64,000 nt of DNA from Hymenopus coronatus. Lineage: Eukaryota; Arthropoda; Insecta; Mantodea; Hymenopodidae. Made by a program: the position numbers and the translations under genes. The notes below the pieces were generated by a model. The model was not told the DNA's origin and searched no databases. It saw nothing but the letters and a program-made list of their open reading frames with translations. Location: contig CM060888.1 in assembly GCA_030762935.1 (NCBI GenBank), positions 114,897,468 through 114,961,467 on the forward strand. Direction: 5' to 3'. Shown piece by piece: positions 55,401-59,661 of the stretch (the first letter of the stretch is position 1; every line of letters starts with the position of its first letter).

Positions 55401-58400
55401 CCTTGTTGCGTTCTGTAGAGGCAGTTCAAGGACGCCCGCTACGAGGCGCATTTTGCAGACTCGTGTTTCCATCTTTGAAATGTTTCACCCATCTTCTAAC
55501 ACTGCTGGCACCCATGCAGACACCTCCATACGCACGTTGAAGTCTGAGATGAATTTCAGGAGCAGATTTTCCTTCTTTCACAAGGAATTCAATGACAGCA
55601 CGCTGTCAAAATGAAACATCAATGTCAGCCATTTTTCACACACCGTCTGTGGTCACGTGATAGAAGCTAATGACGTCACAATATGTCAACATGTGGCTTA
55701 AAGTCTGTAGATTACGATCCTGCAATTCGTTTCGTTACATTGTTGAAATTTAAATTTTTACAATGGGTTGCTCGTGACTTTCAGTATGCCCCTCGTATGT
55801 GACTTCCAGTCCAAATGCTTATCTACCTGAAGGCCAAGAAATTTGACTTCATTTAGCTGTTCTAACAATGTATCATTGATTCCTATTTCTATGTGCGTTT
55901 GTGGTGAGCGAGTAGTTATAAATTTAATTGTTTTTGTTTTTTCAAAGTTTACTGAGAGGTTTGTTTGCTTTGAACCAATTTAATATACAATTTAGAACAT
56001 AGTTTAATTTAACTACACATTCATTGAAATCTTTACTTGTTACTAGAACACTAGTGTCATCTGCAAATAAATAAATACTTGCAAAACTGTTAATGTATAA
56101 TGGGAGGTCATTTATGTAAACCAAGAACAAGATTGATCCTTGGGGAACACCGTGTTTTACTGACTTCCATTCTGAGGCACTATTTTGATACCCCTTGGAG
56201 TTATTAATTTCGACCCTTTGTTTTCTCTTCTCTAGGTATGAAATGAACCAATCTAATATGTTATTCTTTATTCCATAGACATTTAGTTTAGCTATCAGAA
56301 TCTCATGATTCACACAGTCAAAAGCCTTCGCTAGGTCACAAAAGATGTAAATGGGATATGTAGATAGAGATATGTGTTCATCTATTATTGTATCAATTTT
56401 TGTTTTTCCTTTTAATTCTTGGCTATGTACTGTTACTGTGAAGTTAAAACTCTTTAGCGCTTGCAGTGTACCTCTTTCTATTATAAATGTGCATCCTTTG
56501 TGTTTCATTAATCTGATTTCTGCAGTCTCAATTTTTCTTTCTTTATTTCTGCATCAGTAAGCAAATAAAAATTACTAAATAAAAGCAATAATCAAAGTTG
56601 GAGTTACTAAAGCATTAGCAGGTATAAAGTTATCTGGATCTCCTAAGATTATACAGGGCTGTAAAAAAATGTAAATGGCGTGTTATTTATGGACTCTCTT
56701 TAACTGCTGTGGTTCTCAGCGTCCCATTCTATATTGGGCGTGAAAGACCGCTTAATTTTGCTCAGAGGCCTCTCTATCAGGCTTGAGGTTCTTTTACGTG
56801 CCGTAAATCTACGACACGGGACCAACGGCTTTACTTCCCTTCCGAAGGAAGCCATGCTAAGGATTTTTACACCCGAAAAAATCCATCGTCCTCCGCCGGG
56901 TTTGAACCCGCGACCTTGGGTATATGAAGTCAGCATGGTAACCATTACACCACGGAGGGCGACTTACAGGGCTATAGATCACTAGAAGAGCAGCCATTAT
57001 TTTTTTTTTTTTCCTATCTTTCTTTCTTTATTCTGTACCAGTCAAATTCTGCAGAATGTCAGCAGTTAACTATTAGATATGTCATGTATATGTGAAAGAA
57101 GTTAGAAAGTGATGTTTATTAAACTTACTTAAATGAATCGGAACTAACAACATTACCATCACTTAATTGTCAGTGGTTGGATCAGTTGTTTAGACCCTGG
57201 CCTTTTGATCCCAAGGTCATGGATTCAAATCTGCCTGAACTGATGGCTTTAGCCCCATGTCAGTAGATTTATTGACATGTCAAAAAATCCTTCTGGACAA
57301 AGGCCCAGTACACAAATGGCTCTGATACGATCCTGACAATTGACAGTATTATTAACAAACAAAATAATTTTTGTTTTAAACACTTAATTATACTTTACTT
57401 GAATAGTTTTTGAGATCCAATTGTTCACAAAGTCCACATATGAGCCAGGAGCATTAAATTTACGAGTATCTTAATGAAACATAATATCAGCCTAGTCCCA
57501 CAGTTTAGAAAAGCTACCTTGCAGCAACTTAAAGTACCTCATACAACATGACAAAAAATCTGGAATTTACAAGTCACCTTTTCTGAGTGCAATAAGAGTA
57601 TATAACCGAGTGGGATGGCTCAGGTATTCAGGAGAGCCTGGTTTGAAAATTCTGCTGCTGTTTTTTCATGCTTTTCCTCAGTCAAGGTAAAATACTGGAT
57701 TGGATATTTAATACCATGACCCAAAATTCACCCTTAAGACTATAACAGTAGTAAAACTGAAAATAGATGATTCTAGCGATTACATAGATAGTAAGCTAGA
57801 CTGGATTGCACCCTAATGCCATCTGCTTATTGCAGACCACACTGGTTTGGTATAAAAGTATGAGCCTCGAAGTCTAGCTGTACACTACCACCTTAAACTA
57901 AACTGGATAGCACCTTCATGCTATCTGCTTGGTGTGAAGTGAAAAGTAGTATAGTAAGGGGATGAGGCCTAGAATGCTGCTATCCACCACATCCTGATCG
58001 AGGTATCTCACCCTAACAAGTAGTTTAAATCATAGATTAAAAAATATTATATAGATGAAACCAAATGAAATTAAAAGCACTAATGAGATGATAGAAATGC
58101 AAAGAAATAAATAAATCTGTAATCACATAGTTTTTTTATGTTTAACCATAATGTATTACTGAATATAATACTGTTTAAACTAATTGGGCATCCCAGAACT
58201 AACATTTGAGACAAAGTCAATTGGTAGAGCACCTGCTCTATGTGAGGAGTGGGAGTGGGAATTTTTTTTTCTAGACAAGATTATTCCTTAACCTCCCCAG
58301 AGTCTGGAGAAGTATGAATAAGAGTGAGTGCAAATATCTGTGTGTGTGTATGTACATGCGTGTCCATTATAATTAAAGATGGGGTATAAATGGAACAATT

Positions 58401-59446
58401 ATGAAGCAAACAAAAAAAAAAAAAAAAAAAAAAACATGTTCTCAGTTACTGAATTTTGATTATTGCTACCACACTGATTTTGGAAACTAATTTTACTATC
58501 CCAAGAAGCCACCATTTCCTATAACCACAACCTGATCTTCACACCACCACTACAGTCAATTGCCTGGTGAACATTAATTGGCTTCTCAAAACATGTTTAA
58601 AGTTAAGTGATGGCAGTGTTACTAGTTCTGATTCATTTAAAGAAACTATGGGATATATACATTATTAAAAGTTCTCATGATATATTTTTTGGGTTGGATG
58701 GCAAAATTTGTGGTTTGAGTATATTATATACTTGTAAGTCTTCACTCAGAAGTGCAATAGAAATGAAAATAGTGAAAATGAATAAAAGTTACCTGTTTAG
58801 GTCAAATTTGTGGGCTTGTCATTATCAGAATATTAATGAAGGAAGTAACTGAAGAATGCTTAACTCCATTTATCTCGGCCATGGATAGGTATAGATAAAG
58901 AAGTGAAAGCATGTAAATATGAATTCCAGGTTTAATGTTGTAATAGAAATTGTTCATGTGAGTCTATAATATCCTCCCTTGTTTTTTTTTTTTTTTATTA
59001 TTATTATTTATTTAGTTATACTCTTTGATAATTGATGGAATAATATTTTAATTTCTTTGTTCATGTTTATACAGGTTTGACTGAAATGTTATAATTCAGC
59101 TTTAATGTTGTAATAGAAATTGTTCTTCATGTGAGTCTACAATCTCCTCTGCTTGTTTTCTTTTTCTTTTTGTAGATTTAGTTATATCCCTTGATAATTG
59201 ATGGAATGACATTTTAATTTCTTTGTTCTTCTTTATGCAGGTTTGACTGAAATATATCCACCTCCCCCTCCTATGGCCTTTTCTGCTTCTTCAGACATGC
59301 CATCTCCACTAGAAAACTCTGTTCAGGAACCGGCACGTGCTGCACTCCTTGGATCAATTACTAACTTTGACAAAACATGTCTGCGCAAGACAGTTGTAGT
59401 GCCATCTAAGGAACATCAGCCAGCAATGGGCCATGTGCTACCATGA
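9091..59446 (+). CDS. PXK: PXK / Slowpoke-binding-protein family pseudokinase, 3' eight exons (5' end missing)
   Basis: Joining 9091-9187, 13969-14195, 19007-19250, 22229-22471, 26256-26506, 28635-28715, 29878-29998 and 59241-59446 gives 1470 bp: 489 residues plus TGA, every junction GT-AG and in frame. Residues 1-32 are the C-terminal PX helix (phosphoinositide-binding fold). About 40-340 is a kinase-like domain with motifs GRQILEALRFLHEKGLPFG and VDVYCFGHVLYEM. Residues 355-395 are Lys/Glu/Gln-rich. There is a five-proline run at 428-432 and a WH2-like motif at 453-472 (RAALLGSITNF, then LRKT). The HRD position reads HLH (191-193) and the DFG position reads DIE (208-210), so catalysis is unlikely. 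Vertebrate PXK acts in endosomal trafficking and binds actin through WH2; Drosophila Slob modulates the Slowpoke potassium channel. Vertebrate PXK is about 580 aa, so roughly 100 N-terminal residues are missing. PXK and Slob are homologous; the PX segment favours the PXK name. Confidence 0.93.
9215..10480 (-). pseudogene. LINE reverse-transcriptase remnant (C-terminal half)
   Basis: Reading the minus strand from 10480 downward: GLRHGC-stop-LSPILFHLF (RT motif B region, with a stop), FIDDIFQEI, GLLFANDLVVAA (motif C; the usual F-A-D-D reads F-A-N-D), then IFGKIILGLPRIAPNGVT and LVELGRFGRKGSVIKWVVKYW. These are the palm and C-terminal motifs of non-LTR reverse transcriptases of a type common in arthropods. 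Several frames are needed, so the copy is dead. It lies just 3' of PXK exon a and antisense to it. I cannot name the clade with confidence. Confidence 0.75.
10481..11040. other. No gene recognised (PXK intron)
   Basis: AT-rich sequence grading into a pyrimidine-rich tract on the plus strand. No domain or repeat family was identified. Confidence 0.5.
11052..11116. repeat. (CTC)n microsatellite
   Basis: About 21 nearly perfect CTC units lie within a wider C+T-rich tract (10970-11250). Long poly-Leu or Arg-rich open frames through it on both strands are composition artefacts. Confidence 0.97.
11995..12135 (+). repeat. Dispersed repeat family R2, copy 1
   Basis: CGTATTTCCAGTGAAATC, TTGGATGGAATGCAATACCT, CTGCCTACT and GGTAGAGAAAGTAAAA occur in the same order as at 28940-29035. 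Noncoding. Confidence 0.65.
12136..13968. other. PXK intron; possible degenerate SINE piece
   Basis: No coding similarity was noticed. On the minus strand near 13415-13440, TGGTTCAAGTC resembles a polymerase III B box, with a possible A-box-like stretch further 5', so an old tRNA-SINE fragment is possible. Confidence 0.35.
13969..14195 (+). CDS. PXK: PXK exon b: N-lobe of kinase-like domain
   Basis: The acceptor is TGTTGCAG and the donor GTGAGA. The acceptor is fixed by phase: the leftover G of the previous exon plus AA gives Glu, producing FQELALQHVSM as in the family. The frame stays open upstream of the acceptor, but those residues are intronic. The segment includes EIGWRLRKHYFLVKN and LLLSWVEHGPDKYL. 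The beta-3 position where kinases keep the VAIK lysine shows no such lysine. Confidence 0.92.
14640..15640 (-). pseudogene. Tigger/pogo-type transposase remnant
   Basis: Minus-strand frames read EIFNADKAGVFNLVPNK (first catalytic Asp region; the family usually has ADETG), then LVCTNSDGTEKLPPLIIGK, SSWMTLEIFAKYLQSLD, LGFQRRKIALV and, after a shift, PQSLDLEIIHS. These are hallmark blocks of the pogo/Tigger (CENP-B/jerky-related) DDE transposase. A separate frame at 14637-14978 may be its acidic C-terminus. The second catalytic Asp block is corrupted and the N-terminal HTH is not seen. It is a dead DNA transposon inside a PXK intron, antisense to the gene. Confidence 0.8.
16440..16670 (+). repeat. 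Dispersed repeat family R1, copy 2
   Basis: ATTTTAATCAAAATCACTAG, TTTTGAGAAAATTAAAA, TTTGGTATT and CATTTTTGAGGTGCATGCAC align in order with 2435-2710 and 30720-30960, with more divergence than those two show to each other. Confidence 0.6.
17084..17196. repeat. Left terminal inverted repeat of the Tc1-like element
   Basis: It pairs with about 18309-18422 as reverse complement, with only a few mismatches and short indels. The inner limit is around ACTCAAACAGTTTT. Confidence 0.9.
17084..18422 (-). mobile_element. Tc1/mariner-superfamily element with long terminal inverted repeats
   Basis: The 1339-bp element is flanked by TA at 17082-17083 and 18423-18424. It begins CAGGGTGTATATAAATGAAT; about 110 bp at each end are inverted copies with only a few mismatches and small indels. 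Minus-strand transposase: an HTH region (QRAFHSKFGCDPPSDKNIRRW, 18005-18256) of the type I associate with DUF4817, then a frameshift, FSDESTFHLSG (first Asp), a stop near 17706, FIFQQDGAPPHW (second Asp), and TPCDFYLWG after another shift (third Asp). The full set of DDD blocks is present, but the coding sequence is broken in at least three places. The well-matched ends suggest moderate age. Confidence 0.9.
18423..19006. other. PXK intron, nothing recognised
   Basis: AT-rich sequence ending in the acceptor of PXK exon c. Confidence 0.5.
19007..19250 (+). CDS. PXK: PXK exon c: middle of kinase-like domain
   Basis: The acceptor is TTTTATAG and the donor GTAAGA. Phase is 0 in and 1 out. The exon encodes HPNILGIAFLNCNEVGGFVV, then GSLRDTLC and LKKYGNP, ending GRQILEALRFLHEKGLPFG. 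This is a strong PXK/Slob signature around kinase subdomains V-VIa. Confidence 0.95.
19500..21790 (-). pseudogene. Gypsy-type retrotransposon gag-pol remnant, antisense
   Basis: Minus strand, in order: gag N-terminus with ENLKTEILSKINEQ (about 21740); a gag segment (21298-21576); half of a CCHC zinc knuckle, ARDCPQQS (about 20935); protease-like ILADTDAAITLIRP (about 20810, D-T-D where D-T/S-G is usual); RT N-terminus RGIIEEADNPWCSPVDLVEE (about 20060); LNAVTRLFPLSQIDRTLD; and YRQVALNPKDKEKMAFSTGQ with VMPFGICNMPAIFQ (about 19800). The YxDD box reads like YLND and is shifted. There are many stops and shifts, and no integrase or LTR is visible. It is the same family as the gag stub at 7264 and probably the pol fragment at 48800. 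Confidence 0.82.
22229..22471 (+). CDS. PXK: PXK exon d: degenerate catalytic loop and C-lobe
   Basis: The acceptor is TTGTTACAG and the donor GTAAGT. The split codon regenerates Gly: G-HLHTGNILLD. HLH stands where active kinases carry HRD, and LVDIENGVLGLP where they carry DFG. VDVYCFGHVLYEM follows, the structural Asp and Gly of subdomain IX. Confidence 0.95.
22740..23160 (+). repeat. Degenerate tandem duplication in a PXK intron
   Basis: TAAATATAAATCT, CTCTTTACA and AAATATCCAG occur at about 22745 and again at about 22885. ATTAAAATTG, GATGACTTACA and CATATTGCA occur at about 22830 and again at about 23110. AACTTAGATT appears just before and just after the hairpin at 22987-23092, as if the hairpin had landed in the array. 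Confidence 0.6.
22987..23092. mobile_element. Hairpin made of two inverted Penelope-like repeat halves
   Basis: The arms (22987-23030 and 23047-23092) are inverted copies containing AAAAGAATTTGAGTCGG and TGTAACACAAACAT. The arm equals the block at 6597-6652, which there follows a hammerhead-like core. Here the core is missing and only about 16 bp separate the arms. Confidence 0.6.
23161..24834. other. PXK intron, nothing recognised
   Basis: AT-rich; poly-T runs at 23468-23482 and 24176-24184. No protein or repeat family was identified. Confidence 0.5.
24835..26044 (-). mobile_element. mariner element, full length but inactivated
   Basis: TA-flanked (24833-24834 and 26045-26046). Terminal inverted repeats of about 26 bp start AGGGCAGATCAAATATAAAT. 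Minus-strand transposase pieces in order: MSEQEVPVKRRHQTFGNFET (N-terminal HTH region, after a short leader), LSAWWVPRLLNQEH, HRIVTRDETWVHPR (first catalytic Asp of the TGDESW block), HLFGPLKQDLGGQ and FYKDGIKNLPNQWRKCVS...HYVEK, the mariner C-terminus. The central Q-D-N-A block is frameshifted away. The 1210-bp length is typical of mariner. It is antisense in the PXK intron just before exon e. Confidence 0.92.
26256..26506 (+). CDS. PXK: PXK exon e: end of kinase-like domain
   Basis: The acceptor is TTGTTGCAG and the donor GTATGG, a weaker site but the one that keeps frame. The exon encodes SVLESILSSEACKGGLPTIT and THPFF, then a helical basic segment FSSQVKEALRIAREKIEARL. These match the PXK C-lobe and linker. 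The frame runs on past the donor into intron, so an alternative read-through end is formally possible. Confidence 0.92.
26507..28634. other. PXK intron, simple repeats only
   Basis: It contains a (CATT)n run at about 27670-27692. A less AT-rich patch at 26930-27060 shows no domain. No gene was identified. Confidence 0.5.
28635..28715 (+). CDS. PXK: PXK exon f: basic coiled segment
   Basis: This is a small 27-codon exon between TTTATTTCAG and GTAAAC, phase 0 at both ends. It encodes VRHQKRLVRVQELLSNEEE followed by KKKRNQSK, similar to the Lys/Glu-rich stretch after the kinase-like domain of PXK. A phase 0-0 exon can be skipped without a frame shift. Confidence 0.85.
28900..29060 (+). repeat. 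(TTCA)n plus dispersed repeat family R2, copy 2
   Basis: A (TTCA)n run at about 28904-28926 precedes GTATTTCCAGTGAAATC, GGGTGGAATGCAATGCCT and GGTAGAGAAAGTAAAAA. These match the order seen at 11995-12135. Confidence 0.65.
29878..29998 (+). CDS. PXK: PXK exon g: Gln/Ser/Thr-rich linker
   Basis: The acceptor is TTTTCCTCAG and the donor GTAAAC, phase 0 in and 1 out. It encodes KDHMQKQQLQLIANGKSPE, then a Ser/Thr-rich low-complexity linker ending TVTPPS. It is followed by the largest intron of the gene, 29.2 kb. Confidence 0.87.
30580..30990 (+). repeat. Dispersed repeat family R1, copy 3
   Basis: This is the longest of the three R1 copies. It includes ATTTTAATCAAAATTGTTAG, TTTTTGAGAAAATCAA, AAAGGGTAGTTTGGAATGG and CAAGTTTGGTATTTAACTAA, matching 2435-2710 closely. 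Confidence 0.7.
31201..31448. mobile_element. Perfect 194-bp palindrome: inverted Penelope-like ends with target-site duplication
   Basis: Bases 31213-31309 are the exact reverse complement of 31310-31406 (97-bp arms, no loop, centre TGATCA). Each arm holds CTGAAGA, a GAGGAAG/CTTCTTC stem, GAAACGTT (31320-31354 in the right arm) and a CCAGGTAATAA region. A 28-base non-palindromic tail follows the right arm. ATAATATGAACATA flanks the insertion at 31201-31214 and 31435-31448 (14-bp target-site duplication). I infer a 5'-truncated Penelope-type insertion reduced to its terminal repeats in inverse orientation. Confidence 0.85.
31450..32205. other. PXK intron, nothing firm
   Basis: C10 run at about 31723. 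A further weak CTGACGA...GAA arrangement on the minus strand at 32107-32133 resembles the hammerhead-like cores but departs from consensus after GAA. Confidence 0.4.
32208..35090 (-). pseudogene. Jockey-like LINE, decayed, split by a SINE
   Basis: Minus strand, high to low: PTCLKTAIVKPQYKKGE (about 34570), FSKILEKLFYKQLLSFLERN, QHSFRNNRSTD and SLRAIEEEDHISDI (about 34340). A SINE interrupts (33971-34315), then LSKAFDTINQKLLAELERHE (motif A), YLRNRKQFLEI, LQGSILGPILFLLFIND (motif B) and PFADDTNVLVRVN (motif C, intact F-A-D-D), TKFLGLWVQ, KYGIIFWEES and KPLFKKKLGILPLP. A C-terminal SKILEGNTARK-like block follows near 32760. The 3' end finishes in TATCTATCTATTC-type repeats at about 32208. Many shifts and stops. 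It is antisense to PXK. Confidence 0.85.
33957..34329 (+). mobile_element. tRNA-derived SINE family S2 with intact target-site duplication
   Basis: The body is 33971-34315 (345 bp). ATATGTCTGAGATG is repeated exactly at 33957-33970 and 34316-34329. The head has an A-box-like TAGCGCAGCTGCC (about 33992) and a perfect B box GGTTCGATTCC (34023-34033). The body is GC-rich, in sharp contrast to the AT-rich surroundings. It lies inside the LINE reverse transcriptase between the HISDI and LSKAFD blocks. The exact duplication marks it as one of the younger insertions. Confidence 0.95.
35100..35445 (-). pseudogene. Penelope-like element: GIY-YIG endonuclease end
   Basis: The minus strand reads CPKIYIGQIKRNLQTRLKEH, then QTDKSAISHHFWTSQH, IWERIYTLRKCTHNYEF and, past a stop, a PLADD-like tail. 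This is the GIY-YIG nuclease domain (P-K-I-Y-I-G core, catalytic Arg region) that ends Penelope-like reverse transcriptases. The 5' part, including RT, is missing. The piece abuts the 5' side of the LINE. Confidence 0.82.
36692..39171 (-). mobile_element. Unclassified mobile element encoding a zinc-finger / possible RNase-H-like protein
   Basis: About 2480 bp lie between the two halves of the mariner, so this segment inserted as a unit. It carries one broken minus-strand gene (38665 to about 36970). I could not see convincing terminal inverted repeats or a clear target-site duplication at the inferred limits. A C+G-richer stretch upstream of the gene (38730-38900) may be its promoter or leader. 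Confidence 0.75.
36970..38665 (-). pseudogene. Protein of an uncharacterised multicopy invertebrate family, broken
   Basis: The N-terminal module (38632-38290) is Cys-rich: NFCYICGSF, HTACKTCSEGL, PMIWREQKNHYDDCYFC. After a frameshift it reads KYPDGLASAIRPV, then an acidic linker with a second shift. The main frame (38105-37125, 326 codons) holds LNDIVRDLGLTKEKSELLGS, WCLFIDTSKRSLKIVLLHN, HQWILCRDLKV, GGYTKYPCFLCEWDSRN, LPPLHIKLGIVKQFVKALD and CNMSLKLHFLNYHLDYFPDN. A third shift leads to DEPGERLHQEIKEMERRY, a stop, then GRWNIAMLVDYCWCLKRE. I recognise these blocks from proteins annotated only as uncharacterised in arthropods and cnidarians. Beta-strand-Asp blocks (LFIDTSK, ILCRDLK) hint at an RNase-H-like DDE fold; that is inference. 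Confidence 0.8.
39490..40370. other. PXK intron, nothing firm
   Basis: CACCATTGCACCGATTTTCA (about 39650) has the look of a common insect dispersed repeat, but I cannot name it. No coding similarity. Confidence 0.35.
40378..40512. repeat. Compound (TTC)n-(CTC)n-(TTC)n microsatellite
   Basis: About 20 TTC units, then about 11 CTC units, then further TTC units: a 130-bp pure pyrimidine strand. Poly-Ser, poly-Pro and poly-Phe frames across it are artefacts. Confidence 0.97.
40571..40828 (+). repeat. 65-bp tandem repeat, four copies
   Basis: Four head-to-tail copies with period 65 bp (phase marks at 40574, 40639, 40704 and 40769) look essentially identical. Each has CTCTTTTCCCAACTAAG, TCTCTGTAAATAGTGA and the short palindrome GTGACAAGTCAC. 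A partial piece (TAATAGTGACAAGTCA) ends the array near 40846. Confidence 0.97.
40850..45240. other. PXK intron, no gene recognised
   Basis: AT-rich throughout. C run at 41597-41607 and (AC)n at about 41617-41634. The open frames at 41645-41842, 42205-42474 and similar lack any domain. No transposon motif was identified over about 4.4 kb. Confidence 0.5.
45250..45540 (-). pseudogene. Penelope-like element fragment: RT-GIY-YIG junction
   Basis: The minus strand reads LKDPMPQDKNTAIYKDNCYD, continuing CNTVYIGKTK (about 45350). The C-x-x-C followed by V-Y-I-G-K-T marks the join between the PLE reverse transcriptase and its GIY-YIG nuclease. A weak continuation may run to 44880. The RT core is not recognisable. 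Confidence 0.68.
46415..46500. repeat. (TTTC)n / pyrimidine-rich tract
   Basis: TTTC repeats and related C/T runs, ending in a poly-T. Confidence 0.9.
46640..48165. other. PXK intron with an unassigned GC-richer patch
   Basis: Around 47380-47540 base composition rises (for example GTGCTCCGCCGGCATGTCG). Open frames on both strands (47298-47522 minus, 47404-47589 plus) show no domain. Foreign or transposon-derived, but unidentified. Confidence 0.35.
48172..48645 (-). pseudogene. mariner 3' fragment
   Basis: The low-coordinate end has CAAGGGTGATTCAAAT, a mariner-like terminus. The minus strand reads LLHDNGKPHTTNLSKSTLEE, then MHWETLDHSPSS (second catalytic Asp block, HDNxxPH), and a C-terminal WQKC-like NCQKVAKVYRV. 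The first catalytic block and the N-terminus are absent. Confidence 0.7.
48720..50030 (+). pseudogene. Gypsy-type pol remnant (RT and integrase)
   Basis: Plus strand: SVYVILKKQIQPLDLKSRYW, QVALDPRDKEKNSFWTGQ, VTPFGL, then a deletion and frame change to SDDIIIGHNLEDHL (YxDD box region, about 48970) and LQRLQAANLKLNMMKYQLFY. Integrase blocks: VIDVAGPS (first Asp, about 49545), VTMDYLTKWPKVYAIPNPEA, SDQDLNFKS-like (second Asp), PLHPQSDGMVEQYINTLEEY (Glu, about 49785) and LTPASLVFGRELHPP. Deletions and frame changes abound. YRQVAL/YWQVAL-DP(K/R)DKEK and TGQGLWQ tie it to the antisense copy at 19500-21790. It is the only transposon coding remnant on the plus strand inside the gene that I found. 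Confidence 0.85.
50031..51120. other. PXK intron, possible 3' part of the gypsy remnant
   Basis: A (GA)n run at about 50324-50337. No LTR match to 6901-7233 was noticed. No gene. Confidence 0.35.
51130..51640 (-). mobile_element. 5'-truncated Penelope-like element with an inverted terminal repeat
   Basis: The minus strand reads DDTHLKEHFRNTGNKETNK, SAVAAHFWEKNHNIKNET and ENIYLKKFRGNMNFDLPAED: the end of the GIY-YIG nuclease. It is followed by CTGAGGA-[CCTTC-ATG-GAAGG]-GAAA (51206 down to 51180), a hammerhead-like core in the sense 3' terminal repeat. At the other, truncated end the opposite strand carries CTGAAGA...GAAAC-TGGTC (51521-51554) and AAGGTGACTCAAT, matching the terminal repeat at 2972-3129. 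A truncated PLE capped by an inverted terminal repeat is a known configuration for Penelope insertions. Confidence 0.75.
51700..52880 (-). pseudogene. Probable Penelope-like reverse-transcriptase debris
   Basis: Decayed minus-strand blocks resemble the N-terminal half of PLE reverse transcriptases: FHEKEINFFNKGLK (about 52450), VDKIDYITQK with DYIRIDNDSLKSCIQ (52060-52256) and a heavily degenerate palm region near 51950. Stops are frequent. It may be the older element into or beside which the piece at 51130-51640 inserted. Confidence 0.45.
53770..56510 (-). pseudogene. Second Jockey-like LINE, interrupted by a mariner
   Basis: Minus strand: YPIYIFCDLAKAFDCVNHEI (motif A, about 56310), YLEKRKQRVEINNSKG, VKHGVPQGSILFLVYINDLP (motif B), YLFADDTSVLVTSKD (motif C, F-A-D-D intact), EVKFLGLQVDKHLDWKS (about 55830). 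Then mariner sequence, then NMEIHNINTRQKGLIHHLN and CFQKGVYYETIKIFNALPSN (54413-54625), the usual LINE C-terminus. The 3' UTR runs to about 53770 and ends in CTAATCTAATCTC-type repeats. About 130 residues between LDWKS and the C-terminal block are missing where the mariner sits. Confidence 0.85.
54636..55795 (-). mobile_element. mariner element, 3'-truncated, nested in a LINE
   Basis: The transposase starts near 55630 (MADIDVSF, stop). It shows an N-terminal HTH, WVKHFKDGNTSLQNAPRSGR, a second stop, then a long open stretch (55359-54631, 242 codons) with RWVPRLLTEDHK, VTGDESWFHHYEPETK, IILQQDNAHPHTARA and PPYSPDLAPSDYHLFGSVKE. The catalytic residues form DD34D, the mariner signature. The protein stops at YHKVID, where about 20-30 residues and the 3' inverted repeat are lost. 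Its 5' end starts CGAGGGGCATACTGAAAGT next to TA at 55796-55797. Two stops plus truncation make it inactive, although the catalytic core is intact. Confidence 0.93.
56652..56973 (-). mobile_element. tRNA-derived SINE family S1, copy 2
   Basis: The body is 56661-56964 on the minus strand, nearly identical to 5236-5523. The B box is GGGTTCAAACC (plus coordinates 56899-56909). TACAGGGCT is repeated at 56652-56660 and 56965-56973 (9-bp target-site duplication). The tail AACACGCCATTTAC plus poly-T faces low coordinates. Confidence 0.9.
57170..58050 (+). repeat. tRNA-like SINE debris and a degenerate internal duplication
   Basis: At about 57175-57235 a tRNA-like head (GGATTCAAATC as B box) is followed by about 100 bp of body. 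At 57600-57745 GATGGCTCAGG...TTGAAAATTC, then GGATATTTAATACCATGACC (family S3, see 63120-63300). At 57790-57950 the blocks CTGGATTGCACC...ATCTGCTTATTG and CTGGATAGCACC...ATCTGCTTGGTG repeat about 110 bp apart. Confidence 0.55.
58410..58434. repeat. Poly-A run
   Basis: Twenty-plus consecutive A after AAGCAAAC, possibly the tail of an unidentified retroposon on the plus strand. Confidence 0.9.
58926..59254 (+). repeat. Tandem duplication of the last PXK splice acceptor
   Basis: Copy 1 (58926-59088) and copy 2 (about 59098-59254) share TTTAATGTTGTAATAGAAAT, ATAATTGATGGAAT and ATTTTAATTTCTTTGTTC. Both end in an acceptor followed by GTTTGACTGAAAT. Copy 1 thus carries a second possible 3' splice site (exon start 59075) that opens GLTEML and then hits TAA at 59092-59094. 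Confidence 0.88.
59241..59446 (+). CDS. PXK: PXK terminal exon: Pro-rich segment, WH2-like motif, stop
   Basis: The acceptor is CTTTATGCAG; the split codon gives Gly, then LTEIYPPPPPMAF. The proline run and RAALLGSITNF...LRKT match the C-terminal Pro-rich plus WH2 arrangement of PXK. TGA is at 59444-59446. A near-copy of the acceptor and first codons lies 166 bp upstream. Confidence 0.93.
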
Positions 59447-59661
59447 GAAAATCGTATGTTGCCATGATCCAAAAATGAATTACCAAAGTTAAGATATTTT
59501 TAAGTCTGACACATGTGGAGATGTGATAATTATGTTTCTAAGTAGATTCTGAACTTGTATAGACCTACTTAAATACTTAAGGAAGAAGAAAGAGTTATAA
59601 TCATGTTTCTCGTTTTCTTTCTTGGTTTTTGTTTTTAAATATTTGGTGTGATTCGCTAAGG

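Noticed and set aside
54862..55614. Plus-strand open frames
   Set aside because: They are shadows of the mariner transposase.
57760..57960. CRISPR-like or satellite array
   Set aside because: There are only two diverged blocks with irregular spacing; a degenerate duplication is enough.
58195..58260. tRNA-like string TTGGTAGAGCACCTGCTCTA
   Set aside because: It resembles a D-arm and anticodon region, but no B box or acceptor stem follows; probably SINE debris or chance.
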